Source: Limnanthes douglasii subsp. nivea (lineage: Eukaryota; Streptophyta; Magnoliopsida; Brassicales; Limnanthaceae). Taken from it: a stretch of 64,000 nt of DNA. The position numbers and the translations under genes were made by a program. Below are positions 21,636-33,990 of the stretch, in pieces (positions within the stretch are counted from its first letter, which is position 1; the number at the start of each line of letters is the position of its first letter). The notes under the pieces were generated by a model. That model was given only the letters and a program-made list of their open reading frames with translations, was not told the DNA's origin and made no database searches. The stretch covers positions 121,714,771 through 121,778,770 of the forward strand of contig JAUPFV010000001.1 in assembly GCA_036936605.1 (NCBI GenBank), given 5' to 3'.

Positions 21636-24539
21636 ATGTTCACAGCGAGAAACGCTCTCGTGAAAGTTAGTTGGCTAAATCTATTAGAACTAGAAAAAGC
21701 ACAAAAAATTGAACGTGAGAGACGAATCGTTGCTGGTCTTCCAGTCTCTCCAATCAGTAAACCTGACACACCATCTTCAGAAGCTGATCGAGGATCATCC
21801 TCTGTCAAAGTACAAAAACCCAGGCGTTTATTCCAACCCAATCTCTCGTCAATACCTTCAGGCTCCTCGGTTCAGGAGTCTCAGCCTTCTACCGTGCAAG
21901 AGAAAGCAGTATCAAGTGATAGAAATCCCTCTCCGTTCATTGCTATGGGGTCAGATATCAAGAAATCTCCAGAAAAGTCTAACCCTCGTCGGACAACACA
22001 TTTAGTACAAGGTCAAGCAACTAGCTCTCAAACCAAGTCTTCCAAAACAAGGCCCTCCAAGTTTGGAGCCAAAGATAAAGCCTTCGGATCGGAGGCATCA
22101 ATTAGAGCCGCAAGAGACAAACCCTCTGGACTTGAGGCCACCAGAACCAGCTCTCATACTAAGTCCTCCGGAGCTGAGCCTCAACCGGACACTAGTTCCT
22201 TAAGAGAGGTTGATGCTCAACCGTCCGGACAACCTATTGAGCCTCCAACTAGCACTCTTCCAACAACAACGGCTGATAAAATTTCCACAGTGATGGAAGA
22301 AGTGATGAAGGATAGTGTTGAAGAGGCTCCATTCGAGACTGAAGCTTCCGGGCAAACTGGAGATGCTGCCTCCGATAAAAAGGGAAAGGACAAGGAGAAA
22401 GTCTGCATGACCCATCCGGATCTGCCGGAGAGTCTGGAAGGCAATGTGGGACCTTGCTTCCACAAGGTCAATGTGAAATATCTGTTGGCCATGCAGAATA
22501 TTAATTATGTCTATACTCACACTGCTAAGTTAGGCTAGATCCGGACCAAATGGGGGATCCCTGAATCTGTTAAGGTGAGGATACCAGTTATATCGGAGAC
22601 TCCGATGGACTGCAAGTTTAGCGAAATCGTCATTTATACTGAGTTGTTCAACTGGGGGCTCAGATACCCCTTGGATCCAGAAATATTCAGGTACTTCCAC
22701 CTGATAAAACTCTATCCAAGCCAGCTGAGTCCCAATGCTTGGTATACTCTTATCGCCTGCATTATGGCGTCAAGGATGTCCGGTATACCTCTTCAAATGG
22801 AGCAGACTTTAAAGTGGTGGATGAACTGCTTGAGTCAGAGAAAAACTGGAAGACCCGGTTCCTGTTTATTAGCAGGACGTGGGAGAATGGGAGGAAAATC
22901 AAAGCTGGTGTCAATCCTAACATGCTCACCAGCAGGTGGAAAAGATCACGTAAGTATTTTACTTTGTTTGTCTTCTTATTTTGCAACAAAAACTTATCAC
23001 TGAATTGCCTTTTATTTTATGTAAGTATTACCGAAGGAGTTCTCCGATTATCTGGACGAGGGGCAGACCACATGTACCAAAATAAATATTTGGGTTGTTG
23101 AGCGTTGGGGGAGCGCTTTCCACAACTGCTTCACCTTAGGCAACTTGGTGAGCTCCCACCTATAGAACACAACGGGCCGAAGAGACCTCACTTGGGAGGA
23201 GTTGACTACACCACCTCCTCCGATCGTTATTCTTATAAGAACGAAAGCCAAAGACGGTAATTTGGCCTTGCCCTCCAGAGCCAAAGCCCCAAGAAAAATG
23301 AAAGGGAAGAGAGGCAAGAAAAAGAACGTTGCAGTAGAGACCGTTCGGGGTGCTGCAGAAGAGGTTGCTCCGGAGAGTCAAGGAGAACAGGTCCAGAGAG
23401 GGATTGATGCTGCTTTACTTAAAGTAGCTACGGATGAGTCCAATAAGGAGGAAGGTGAACCCCAAAGCCAACCAAAGCCTCCTAAATAGGACCGAAAAAG
23501 GGGAGTTAGCGGCGACGAGAAGGTTGCTAAGAAGAAAAAGGTCTCCTTAGGAGATGAAATAGTCATCCGCCCTTCGGATTCTTTACCTCCGGTCGATCCA
23601 ACTGACCCTACTTTGGTAGAAAAAATCCCCGCTGATCTACATACCGGAGAGGGTACCGGAGCAAATATTAATATTGATGGGGTAGACATTAGTGATATTT
23701 AGAACATTGGTCTCTATTTCAGAGAGTTTGAGAAAGACGACTTTGATGTCCCCTACCTTCCTCCAAACTCCTCCAACATGGTAACTTTCAGTGGTAAGTC
23801 CTTTACCGTCTCCGGGGAACATGAAGTGGTGACCCCATCTCTCCTGGCCCAGATTCAGCCAGTACTCAACTTGGAAAAGCAAGTAAAGAATCAATCTGCC
23901 ATTATCGACACCCTCAAAGCAGACAATGAAACATTATCAACTGACCTTCTTAACGCCAACTAAAGTATTGAGGCCTTGAAGAAGGAGCTTGAGGAATTTA
24001 GTAAGGAGAAAGAAGATCTAGCAGTCAAGGTGGTCACTTTGGAGACAGCTAACACAGAGCTCCAAACAAAATTCTTCGCATTGGAAAAGGATCTTTCCAA
24101 CTTGAGGGGAGACATGAAGACCAAGGATGATACCATCCAAACCTTGTCCACTGCCAAGACTTCTCTCAAAGAAGTTGTGTCCAAGGTCACCAAGGAGAAA
24201 GAGGATTTGGTGAAAGATCAGGAAACAACCACCCAGGCCAAGATCGATGAGTACACTAATAAGGTGATAGACTCCGTGGAGGTAAGAGATGCAGAGGTCA
24301 AATCTGACATCATACTTCTTGTCCACCAAAAATTTCTGAAGCGAACCCTTGGAGATTTGTGGAGGTATGTGGAGTTTAAGGACCTCCCGTTTCATACTAT
24401 GGCGGAAGATGATCGACATGGATATAGTAGTAGAATAGACTCCACTACTGATGAGGAGGAAGGAACCGGGGAGAGTTCCAGTGATGAATCCAAAGATCCC
24501 AAGAAGAAAGACGATGTAAGAACATCGAAGGGGAGTTAA
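21636..24539 (+). pseudogene. aORF of element C, broken
   Basis: Same protein as in element B, colinear from MFTARNALVKVSW to the acidic tail. Lesions: TAG at about 22536 (KLG-stop-IRTKWG); a deletion of roughly 70 bases near 22797, between GIPLQMEQ and DFKVVDELL, that shifts the frame and removes the stretch matching EFAAVASMCRNHH in B; and further stops near 23163, 23487, 23700 and 23961. The globular region (GPCFHKVNVKYLL, LSPNAWYTLI), basic segment KMKGKRGKKK, coiled coil (23976-24250) and the tail motif LLVHQKFLKRTLGDLW are all still readable. No product is expected. Confidence 0.88.
22950..23025 (+). other. Intron in aORF of element C
   Basis: 76 bp, GTAAGTATTT donor and ATGTAAG acceptor. 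Contains stops, so it must be removed to join the upstream W-K-R-S text to LLPKEFSDY. Same place as in elements A and B. Confidence 0.68.
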
Positions 24540-24594
24540 CCCTAATACTTTAACTATTTTCTTTGTTTTTATTATCCTCATGAAATACTAAAGT

Positions 24595-24610
24595 CCTTGG
24601 AAGGCCAAGG
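24595..24610. terminator. Conserved hairpin after aORF (element C)
   Basis: CCTTGG-AAGG-CCAAGG, identical to 9483-9498, about 55 bases past the aORF stop. A degenerate second copy (CCTTGG-ATGG-CCAAAG) follows at 24669-24684. Confidence 0.45.
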
Positions 24611-25026
24611 CATTCTTGTAACTGTGTCTGGTGTGAGTCCGATTAAGGATTTTTTTTAAACTCAAAGTCCTTGGATGGCCAAAGAATATTTTGTGTTTTA
24701 ACATTATCATCCGGTTTTAGCCGGATAGGTTTACTTTGCTAAATTTTTGCTATGTTTCATATTTGTTAAATTTCAGTGGCTGATGTTTAAAGAGCCCTTA
24801 TTTATTTTACAAGTATTTAAGATAAGAGGGTTTAAAATCTCCGATGACAAATGTTAAATGGTCATCATTCCACCAGATCAATCCGATCTGTGAAAGATCC
24901 TTAGAAGACTTTTAAGAAACTGTAAATCAAAACACTCTGAATGTTTTAAGAAGGCATCAAATTTTATTGAAAAACCCAGACAGCTCATTAAAACCTTCCC
25001 GCGCCACCATAATATTTACATGGACT

Positions 25027-26238
25027 TTAAACAAGTAAATATTTACACGACTTGTATTCCAGATACAACCGGAGATGTTCAATATTCCAGGGGTGGTTTA
25101 AGATTCTTCCATCTTTGTCTTGAAGCCTGTATGTCCCAAGCTTAATTTTTTCGGAGACCTCATAGGGCCCTTCCCAGTTTGGAGCTACCTTGCCAAACTG
25201 CTTTTCCTTAGTATGTAAGAAGAATTTTCTCAATACTTTGTCCCCCGGTCAGAAATCCCTTCTTTTGATTTTGGAAGCAAATCTGCTCCCCATCAAACCT
25301 TGATAGTGGGTGGCTCTAAGATGAGCCTTAACCCTTTTTTTCTTCTATTAAGTCCAATTGACTTCTGACTGCCACTTCATTAGCCTGTTCGGAAAAATTG
25401 TGGACTATGTATGATGGAAGAGTTACTTCTAGAGGAGCAATTGCATAATACTTTTTTTGTAAATAGCTTTGCCACTTTCCAGCAGTCCCTTCTAAATTCT
25501 TTTTTAGACCGGACAGAATGGTTCCGTTTTCCACTTCAACTTCTCCATTTTCTTGTGGATGGAAAAGAGAAGAGAAACAATGTTGAATGCCCCTAGAGGC
25601 ACAGAAACTCTCCATGTCCTTGTTATCAAATTTTGGCTCATTATTTGTGGTTATCTTTTGTGGAACCCCAAATCTGCAACATATGTTAGACAGGATAAAT
25701 TTTATAATAGCTTTTGAAGTAGTTACTGCCATGGGGGCTGCTTCTATCCACTTGGAAAAATAATCAATGACCACAATAATAGTTATGCACCCTCCGGATG
25801 TCATCGGTAGAGGCCCTACTAAATCCAGTCCCCAATGAGCAAAGGGCATTGGCTCAGAAATTGACTCCAGTGGGACAGCTGGGGTATGAATTTTATTATC
25901 ATACCTTTGGCATGGGTCACATTTCCTTATTATCATACCACTGCCATTATGGAATGCCATTAGTATCTGGCTAACAAAACTCTTCGGGTTAAAGCTCTAT
26001 AGCTACAGTGTACTGATCCTTCACCATCATATAGTTCGGATAACATTATTTGGGACTCTTTAATCCCCAAACAACACAAGAGAGATCTACTAAAAGACTT
26101 CTTGTAAATGATGTCTCTTATGATTAAAAAATCACGAGCCATATACTTCATTTTCTTTGCTACTTCTTTTTCCGGGGGCAAAATACCATCCGAAATGTAT
26201 TGAAGAAGAGGATACCTCCAGTCTTTAGGTTGAACCAC
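25027..26238 (-). pseudogene. Integrase of element C
   Basis: Minus strand. 25960-26238 holds the N-terminal part, with a damaged zinc-finger region. 25328-25960 is the core: CDPCQRYDNK, HWGLDLVGPLP (first Asp), VIDYFSKWIEAAP, CRFGVPQKITTNNEPKFDN and FHPQENGEVEVENG (Glu region). The second catalytic Asp (usual TDNG) is Asn (codon AAT), and a deletion lies at YLQKKYYAIAPLE, where elements A and B have VLWAYRTTP. The C-terminal piece 25027-25233 ends HPWNIEHLRLYLEY. Not functional as it stands. Confidence 0.88.
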
Positions 26239-26266
26239 TTGTATACTTAAACTTTCCTCCTCTTCC

Positions 26267-26596
26267 TCACCCTATTGGGTTGAATGGATGGTATTCTTGC
26301 ACATGAATCCATGGGTAGGACTCAGAGTATGTTATGGTTGCTAAGGAGTCTGCTAGTGTGTTCTCTGATCTGGGTATGTGCTCATAGCTAACACTTTTGA
26401 AGTTGGCTGCTACTTCTTTAAGGATGAACAAGTACTTAATCAACTGATCCTTCTTTGCCTCAGATTGACCTTGGGCATGATGGACAAGAAGTTGAGAATC
26501 ACTCATTAACCTGACTCTTTTAGCCCCACATAGAAAGGCTAATTTCAAACCAGCTAGCTTCATACTCGGACTCATTGTTAGAAGCCCTAATAGCAA
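26267..26596 (-). pseudogene. Archaeal-type RNase H (second RNase H) of element C
   Basis: Minus-strand frame with LAFLCGAKRVRLMSDSQLLV (the Ser-Asp-Ser strand carries a catalytic Asp), GQSEAKKDQLIKYL and HIPRSENTLADSLATI (final Asp). This second RNase H between the RT-linked RNase H and integrase is typical of the Tat lineage. The N-terminal part carrying the first Asp is out of frame. Confidence 0.8.
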
Positions 26597-26774
26597 AACA
26601 TATAGCCTGGTTTAACTTATCATTATACGGAGAGGTTAAACATATCCCAGGACCACAACCCATGGTACTTGAACCACCATCTGTTCAGACAATCCATACC
26701 TTTTTAGTTTTTTCCTCTGCAGCTTGCTTAGTACTTTTGTCTGAATGGAATTCAACCAAGAAATCAGCAACAGA

Positions 26775-27950
26775 TTAAGCTTTGATTGCAGTCCGAGGGG
26801 CGAAATCAATATCATAATCACCCAATTCTACTGACCACTTGGTCATCTTGCTTGATATGTCTGCCTTCTGAAGAACATTTTTCAAAGGAAAATACGTCTG
26901 GACGACAATAGAATGAGACTGAAAATAGGGCCTCATTTTCCTGACAGCAATCACCAAAGCTAGTGTTAGTTTTTCAAGTTTTAAGTACCTTTTTTCAGCA
27001 TCCATCAGGCTCTTGCTGATGCAGTACACCGGATGCGGATAACTGCCCACCTCCCTTACTAGTACCGTACTTATAGCTCATTCGGACACTGCTAAATATA
27101 TGTACAATGTTTGTCCATCAATAGGTTTGTGGAGAGTCTTGGGGGAAGATAAATGCTTTTTTATTTCATTGAACGCTTGGTCGCACTATGGAGACCAGTT
27201 AAAGTCTTTAGCACCCTTTACAGTCTGGAAAAATGGGGCAGACCTATCCGAAGACCTTGAGATAAAACGATTTAGAGCAGCCAACCTTCCTGTCAATCTT
27301 TGCACTTCTTTAATATTCCGAGGAGGATCCATCTATAATAAGGCATTAAGCTGTTCTTGATCAGGCTGTATCCCTTTCTCACTTATCACATACCCTAAAA
27401 ACTTCCCGGACTGTACTCCAAAAACACATTTTTCTGGATTTAACTTTAAATTAACTTTTACCAAGTTGGCAAAAGTTTCTTGAAGATCTGCCAAGTGTAA
27501 TTCTTCTTCCACACTCGTTACCATCATGTCATCAATATATACTTCCATATTTCCCCGAATTTGATCAGCGAACGCTTTATTCACCAACCTTTGATAGGTA
27601 GCCCCAGCATTCTTCAACCCAAACGGCATCACCTTGTAACAATGGAGGCCCCTGTCTGTAACAAAATTAGTGTGTTCCTGGTCCTTCGGATCACTTGTAT
27701 CTGATTATAACCAGAGAAGGAATCCATGAAGGACAACAACTTGTTCCCGGATGTGGAGTCTACCAACTGATCTATCCGGGGTACTGGATACAGATCTTTT
27801 GGGTAAGCCCTGTTGAGGTCAGTAAACTCGATACACATTCGCCATTTTCCATTTTTCTTTTTCACTAATACTGGATTGGATGTCCATAAAGGATATTGAG
27901 ATTCATTTATGTGCCCCATTTTGGTGAGCCGGTCAACTTCTTGAACTCTG
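26775..27950 (-). pseudogene. Reverse transcriptase and its RNase H, element C
   Basis: 27629-27919: SNPVLVKKKNGKWRMCIEFT, DLNRAYPKDLYPVPRIDQLV and SFMDSFSGYNQIQ (first catalytic Asp in FMD). A frameshift follows. 27333-27632: MMPFGLKNAGATYQRLVNKA and EVYIDDMMV (catalytic Asp pair), then KCVFGVQSGKFLGYVISEKG. 26775-27050: PHPVYCISKSLMDAEKRYLK and ALVIAVRKMRPYFQSH, the RT-linked RNase H, in which PVYCIS corresponds to the usual P-Y-S strand. Between 27050 and 27330 the frame is broken. Confidence 0.88.
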
Positions 27951-28423
27951 ACATCAACTTTTTGTTTAGAGAAGGTTATTCTTTTTTTTTACAACAGGTG
28001 CTACATCCCTCCGAATGGATAATTGGTGTGAGATAACATTCGTAGGCACTCCGTTTACATCAGCATTACACTAAGCAAAAACATGTTGGTGGTTTTCAAA
28101 AAGGACAACACTTTTGTTTTTAATTCTGATGTCATCTTAGATCCAACTTTGATATTTCTTCCTTCAGCCAGAGAGTGGGTTTCAACCTCTTCAACCGGAA
28201 TCAAAACACCAGGGGTCTCTCTAGGGTCATCAATTTCACTCTCACCCCCAGAGGGCCCCACCAACTGCTAATCTTCGTTTACCATGACTGCCCCAGAGTT
28301 TTATGGGCAAGCGCACTTGCATAGCATTCCCTTGCTATCTTTTGGCTAGTTCAGACAACTTCCACTTGTCCTTGAACAACATATTTTAAACACTAGTGAA
28401 CTGTTGATGCCACAACACATATC

Positions 28424-28700
28424 CTAGAAAACCAAGACCTTCCTAAGATCGTATTGTAACATATGGGACAATCTACCACAAGAAAAAGTACCCTGGCCAT
28501 TTTCTTCCACGTCCACAGAGCTTCTAGTTAAATCCACAATGAGCCTGTTCAAACGCTGAATCACTTCCGGATTCTTCATCTGTTTATAGGAACTTAAAAA
28601 AGAGGATGTTGGCTGAGCTTCCAGTGTCAACCAAAATTCACCTAATGTCATTTCCCCTAATCGATGCTCCTATCACCACAACATCTCCATGAGGACCAGC
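28424..28700 (-). pseudogene. Protease of element C
   Basis: Minus strand around 28580-28640. GDVVVIGASIRGNDIR is followed by a stop and then ILVDTGSSANIL in frame. The aspartic-protease DTG is intact but downstream of the stop. The next piece, YKQMKNPEVIQRLN, fits the usual start of the following protease strand. Confidence 0.8.
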
Positions 28701-30645
28701 TATGTCTCTCAAGTCATCTTCATCAAAAACAATGAAGGGAAAAGGAATTTGGGATTGATAGGAGGACATGTTTCCCTCTAACTGAGTAGCCAGAGTGTGA
28801 ACATGCCTCTTTCTTGAAGAAGCAGTTGGTGCAGCCATTGTGTCTCCCCCGAATATGGTAAGTGACTCAAAAGAGCTTATGAGCCCAGACACCGTCTTGG
28901 TGTGCTCTGTTATAATACCCACCTTATTCCGGGCTGGGTCAGGATCCAAATACTCTGATTCTACATCAAATATTTTAATAATGACCATGGCCCCGTCTGG
29001 AGCTGACGTCCCTGCATTGTTTGTTGGGCCGATCCGATGAGCACTATCAGGCATGTTCCCACTTCTTCTCTTGACATAGGCACCTAATTTTCCTCTTTCA
29101 ATCAGATTCTGCATCTCTTGTTTCAAAGCAATGAAATCTTCTGTGCTATGGCCAATATCATGATGATATTTGAAAAAACAAGTATTACGACTTTCCCTAT
29201 GAGATTGAAGCGTTGCCGGCTTCCTAAAATGCACGTCATCTTTTGTTTTGTCATAGATGGTTGCCACATTCTCTTTCAACTCGACAAACCACTCCGGTTG
29301 GACCCAAGGTCCTCATTTATTTCTGGACTGCTGACTTTGAGCTGGAGCTGGGTGAGATTGAGCCTTGGCCCTGTTGGGACCGTGTCAGACTTCCTTAGCC
29401 TTGTATCCGGACTGATTCTGGTTTGGTGCAGTTGGGGCAGACCTCACTTGCCTGTGCACCCTAGTCTTTTTTGTTTCATCTACATTGATTTTCTTTCCCA
29501 CCTGGTTCAGTAAACTGCCCCACGCCATGGCCTTCTTCCTGGTAACCGAATCGGCCAAGTTTTCAGGGTTCAAACCTTGTCTCAGAGAAGCTATTTCTAC
29601 TTGTTCAAAGTAATCAGCTAAACCATTCTTTGTGTTCACGAACCGACTTATATAGTCTTTCAATGATTCGTTTGGCTTTTGGGCACAATGGATAATAGTG
29701 TCTCAATTTCCCTTCACCTCCTTATTTCGAACAAACTGCCTCCGGAAGGCCACCCAAAACGTATCAAAGTTCCTTATGCACCCTTGTGGTAGGCTATTGT
29801 ACCATTTCAGAGCACTCCCCATAAAAGATTGAGAGAAGGCTCTGCAGAACAACTTGTCATCATCGTCAAAATTCATCATAAAATTTTTAAATTGTTCCAG
29901 ATGATTATCTGGGTCCTTGCTCCCATCATACTTTTCCATCTTAGTACTGTCAAACCTCTTAGGAAGGTTTCCGGACAGTATTTTGGAGGAAAATAGAGAT
30001 TGTCTCCAATTTCGGCCACGACTAAAGACGGTGTCTTCATTAGGTGTTGCAAAAATACATGGCTCATCATGGAAAGCAAAAGGATCCGTCAGCAGCTGAT
30101 CCACATGTCTCTGGCCATGGTTGTGGCTGTGAGATGACCCTTTTCCCAGATATCTTTTCAACCTTCCATGCATGTCCCTCCTCTTTCTTGAATAAGTTTT
30201 AACCAACTTTTGCTTTTTCTTAGATCTACCTTCATCATTATTGGATGACATGGACTCCTCAAGTCCATCCTCATTCGAGGAGCTGCTAGAGGACTCAAAA
30301 TCTGAGCTCTCCACCGGTTTAGACCGGTGAGACTTTTTGGAGCTGAAATGGGTATTTTTAGCACTCAAATGAGTTTTTGCTGATGGTTCATTCTCCCTTG
30401 GATTGTCGATGTGGTGAATGGCTGACACCTTCGATTTTTCTTTCAAGCCTAACTCCGCCTTTTTAGCAGCTCTCAAGGCTTCTATTTCAGCTTTCAACCT
30501 GTCTCGTTCTTCGATCGTGTACTCATCATTCTCTCCCACCACCTCTATCAAATGTGGTGGCACTGCTTGCTCGTCCAGATTCATCCGAACTGGTTTTTCT
30601 TGCTGGTTTTGAATGCTAGATTCAGGCACCTTCTCCTCCCATTGT
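28700..30645 (-). pseudogene. Gag of element C
   Basis: 30629-29703 begins VPESSIQNQQ (GTG, no ATG in frame at the start; an upstream ATG at about 30643 is one base out of frame). It has a Lys/Glu coiled segment, a Ser-rich linker, then NWRQSLFSSKIL, KMEKYDGSKDPDNHLEQF and ALKWYNSLPQG, FRRQFV, which is the Retrotrans_gag-type core. A TGA near 29700 interrupts; 29663-29385 continues with ISRFVNTKNGLADYFEQVEI and AMAWGSLLNQVGK. 29279-28700 has CFFKYHHDIGHSTEDFIALK, a degenerate knuckle, then the acidic linker to protease. Confidence 0.85.
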
Positions 30646-30654
30646 GGTCGCCAA
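30637..30654 (-). other. Primer-binding site, element C
   Basis: Minus-strand TTGGCGACCACAATGGGA two bases inside the 5' LTR. TGGCGAC fits a tRNA-Arg 3' end (from memory); the rest should be compared with the tRNA set of the genome. Confidence 0.65.
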
Positions 30655-30656
30655 TT

Positions 30657-31034
30657 TGGTGAGGATTATTTTGGGCTGAGGGTAATTTTGTCAGGTGTTT
30701 TAGAGAATTTTAAGGGTATTAAATGTTTGGGTGTTTTGTAGTGAGATATTTAAGCTGCCTGGTTGTATTAAATGTTTATTACCCTCATTAATGAAAGTGG
30801 TTGGGTATTTATACCCTTAATTATTGACCCATAAGCTTTTGGGTCAAGTTGCAAAACCGTGTCGTGCTTAAAGACCCATTTGTTTTTTAAGTAGATTAGC
30901 ACCTAGCTTAGTCAAAAGGTGTTTAGTGTTTTAGTACTTTTGTCTTTTCCGGAGAGTTCAGTGGGTATCTATTGTTCGAATTACCCATGTCTGGTTTTCT
31001 CAGCGAGCAGTGGTGAATAATTCCAGACTCATCA
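30657..31034 (-). repeat. 5' LTR of Tat element C
   Basis: 378 bp, pairs with 20826-21203. TATAAATA box on the minus strand at plus 30806-30813. Confidence 0.92.
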
Positions 31035-32760
31035 TTTTTAAGCTCACTAAATTATTTAGACTTTATATCTCCATCGAATGTATCAATGGGAAACAGACCC
31101 AAAAAAGGGCACATAGAGCTAAAGAAGTCTTTGAATTGATCTATGTCGATATTTGTGACATATTTCATACGGAATCATAAAATAGACAATGGTAGTTCAT
31201 ATAATTCATATGTGACTTCTCTTGTTATGGCTTTATCTTATGCATGAGAAATAATAAACCCTGGATAAGTTCATAGCTTTTAAGACCGAATTCATTAAAA
31301 ACTAGATAAGAGTAGTAATTGTATTAAATTTGATTCTTGTAGTGAATAATATGGAAGATATGAGAGTTGAGGTGAACAAAGTTAATGAACATTTTATCAA
31401 TACCTGGAGAAGTGTTGTATACTTTCACATAATGCATTGTCGGGTTTATTTAGCATAAAAAATAATATATGAAGCATTTGTTTAAGAGTATGGGCTCTAC
31501 CACTATTACCGTTGGAAGCTGCTATAAAATTTGTAGCATGCACTAAGAGTTCCAAGAAATTCAACCATAAAGACCTCAAATGTGCTTTAGAATAGGTATA
31601 AGCCTGAATTAAAACATGTACGTGTTTGGATGTCCATCTAAAGTAAAGATTCATCGACCAACCCTTAAATTTTAGAAAATAAAAGGGTTAACTGTTAATT
31701 CATTGGATATTTTAACCATTCAAAGTTTTATATATCTCTTAATATGAGTATGTTTTGAGTTGAGAATGTTATGTTGAGTTTATGAAAAGGGGAATTTAAT
31801 AACCAAATTTTATTTTGAGGAAGAAATTATAGAGATTCATAAAGGTTCTAACAAATATAAAGTATCAAGCCAACATAGAGCCCCAAAACAAGGTTGTGGG
31901 TGGATTGATGATCAAAGATACAATGGTTATAAAGCAAATATATTACCCCAAAATAAATTTGTTCGTGGATTGATGCTCAGTTATTAGATGATTAGTTTTA
32001 ATGTCATTCATTGAAGTTTTATTAGAAAATTAAATCACTCAAGATGAAGAATATCTTCCACATAGGAAAAAAATGAAACTGTCCAAAGAAGTTCAAACTC
32101 CATCTCCTCAATAAAAATACAAAGTTAAGTAATATTGCCTTTAAAAATGATCCACTAGAGATGGGAGGAACACTATAACGTTGGATCATATAATGTTTTT
32201 TCAAGACCATAAAGACTCATGTGAGTAAAGGTAGACGATTCGTTGTGTTTCCACAAAGGAGTGAAGTATTTTGATTCTCACTTATGAATCAACACTACAA
32301 ATGAAGAGTATAATTAAATGCAAGACAAATAAATTTGGGAGTCTCTCACATTACCTTAAGAAATAAATCTGATTAGCTGTAAGTAAGCTTACAAAAACCT
32401 AACGTGTTTTTAAGGGTAATAAGAACGACAAAAATTGAAACTTGTGACAACACCATATACTCACATAAATGATTTTAATTTAAAGATAACTTTTCTCAAG
32501 TTTCATGACGAACTCAGTTAGAAAAGTCATAGCACTAGTAGCATACTTTAACCTAGAGCTTCATCAAATAGATGTTATGTATATTTGTTCTTAAAAAGTT
32601 ACACTAAGGAAATGTTATATATAGTTGAACCTCAGAACTTTGTAATGGATGATTCAAAGTACATGATATGCAATCTTAATAAATCTATTTGTGGGCTCAA
32701 ACATGCTTCCAAATAATGATGAACTCGGTTGAGAACTATGGGTATCAAAGGTTCAGTCGG
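31035..32760 (+). pseudogene. Copia element D: integrase and RT remnants
   Basis: Plus-strand text starts right after element C. HRAKEVFELIYVDICDIFHT (near 31110) matches the copia integrase core start with its first Asp. Near 31620 MYVFGCPSKVKIHRP matches the 'VWGCPAEVRIYNP' end of integrase. Near 32530-32720 IALVAYFNLELHQIDV and NFVMDDSKYMICNLNKSICGLKHASK match RT blocks. Frames are broken throughout and no LTR was found, so it is an old fragment. It probably continues to the left of element C. Confidence 0.7.
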
Positions 32761-33586
32761 AGTAAGTTTATAATTTTTGAACACCATTGAATACCTTTAT
32801 TAAAAAATTAGACAAATTAAGTGTAAGTCAATTTTCAAATATAAACTTTGATCTTGAGAAAAAATGTAAAAGGTTTTATATTGACAGTCAAGAGTCTGAT
32901 ATGAGTTTAAGTTTGTGAAATGTCGGATTTTGCATGTGTTTTCAGGTTGCTAGAAAGGTATGATTCAATGGGTGTTGTTTTGATTTTAGTATAATTTTGG
33001 TTTTGATTCAGAATTGCATTCAATTCAGCTTTCAGTATTTCAGATTGTATTATTATTATTATTATTATATTTATATTTATATTTATATTTATATGCATAC
33101 ATTTATAATTCGATGATTCAGTTTTTAGTAATTCAACTTGAATTATTATCAATGATTTAGTTTTTATTTTTGTTATGAAATTAAGTGATCTCAGTTTAGT
33201 AGGACCAGTTGTGTGGTTGACACGTGTTAATTATAGGGTCAAGTCAAACTATCGTTCCACACTCCATGAGATTTCAAGGAACACTAATGCGATAGTTGGC
33301 AATGTGATTTATCGTATAAGCATTACGTATTATGAGTCGTGGTGGAGCTCTTTGGTTCGTTGTTAGTTATCTCCTGACATGAATAGACGTGCATATATTA
33401 TTCATGAACAATAGCGCTATATATTGCACATTTCGATGGATACAATCCAATACATATGAATGATCCAAGTTGAAGATTATAAGAAAATTCTAAATTGGAA
33501 TATCTCAGCGTGTGTAATTTAGGGTATATAAGCCTGTTGTAGCAAGTCGAATTAAAATAATCAATTGGAATATTAGACCAACATAT

Positions 33587-33622
<36 letters not shown>

Positions 33623-33990
33623 TGTATTATGGTGTTATATATGATGTGTGGATACCGGTTAAGATAAAAAATGCTTTGAGGAATGATTTTTTAGCCTAAT
33701 AATTTTAAAAAGACCTATAAATATTAAGGTCTCTAAAAAAAATTGTCTGTAATTATTACAAAATTATAAAATAAGAATCTAACTTATAAAAATATTTAAG
33801 AGTTTATACAATTAAGTGTAATTCAATTTATTTAATATAAAAGCTAATTTTCTAATCGCTTATAATCTAAAGCATTCATACCGCTTTTCTAAATATTTTA
33901 GATTTGATGTATCATTTTTTTTAATATACTTGAAAGATTTTGTTTGGATCCTCCATCAAACTCTTTTGGGAATTCACAAACAGCTAGGAC
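32761..33990. other. AT-rich spacer with ATT/ATTT microsatellites
   Basis: Holds a (TTA)n/(TTTATA)n tract at about 33049-33094 and an (ATA)n tract at about 33587-33622. Short ORFs here show no family motif. Confidence 0.5.

Larger units (their letters stand above)
20826..31034 (-). mobile_element. Tat-lineage Ty3/gypsy retrotransposon C, nearly full length
   Basis: 10.2 kb with two 378-bp LTRs (about 27 differences, 7%). Minus-strand order: LTR, primer site (30637-30654), gag, protease, RT, RNase H, second archaeal-type RNase H, integrase, then a plus-strand aORF, polypurine tract and LTR. The dual RNase H is a known Tat feature. No gene is intact: gag has a TGA, protease a TAA/TAG-type break, RT a frameshift, the aORF five or more stops. 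Flanks TTATT/TTTTT could be a mutated 5-bp target duplication. At 1.3e-8 per site per year the LTRs suggest roughly 3 My. Confidence 0.92.

Noticed and set aside
33175..33366. A 63-codon ORF as a small gene
   Set aside because: No ortholog-like motif, no codon bias and no neighbouring gene structure; the length is expected by chance.
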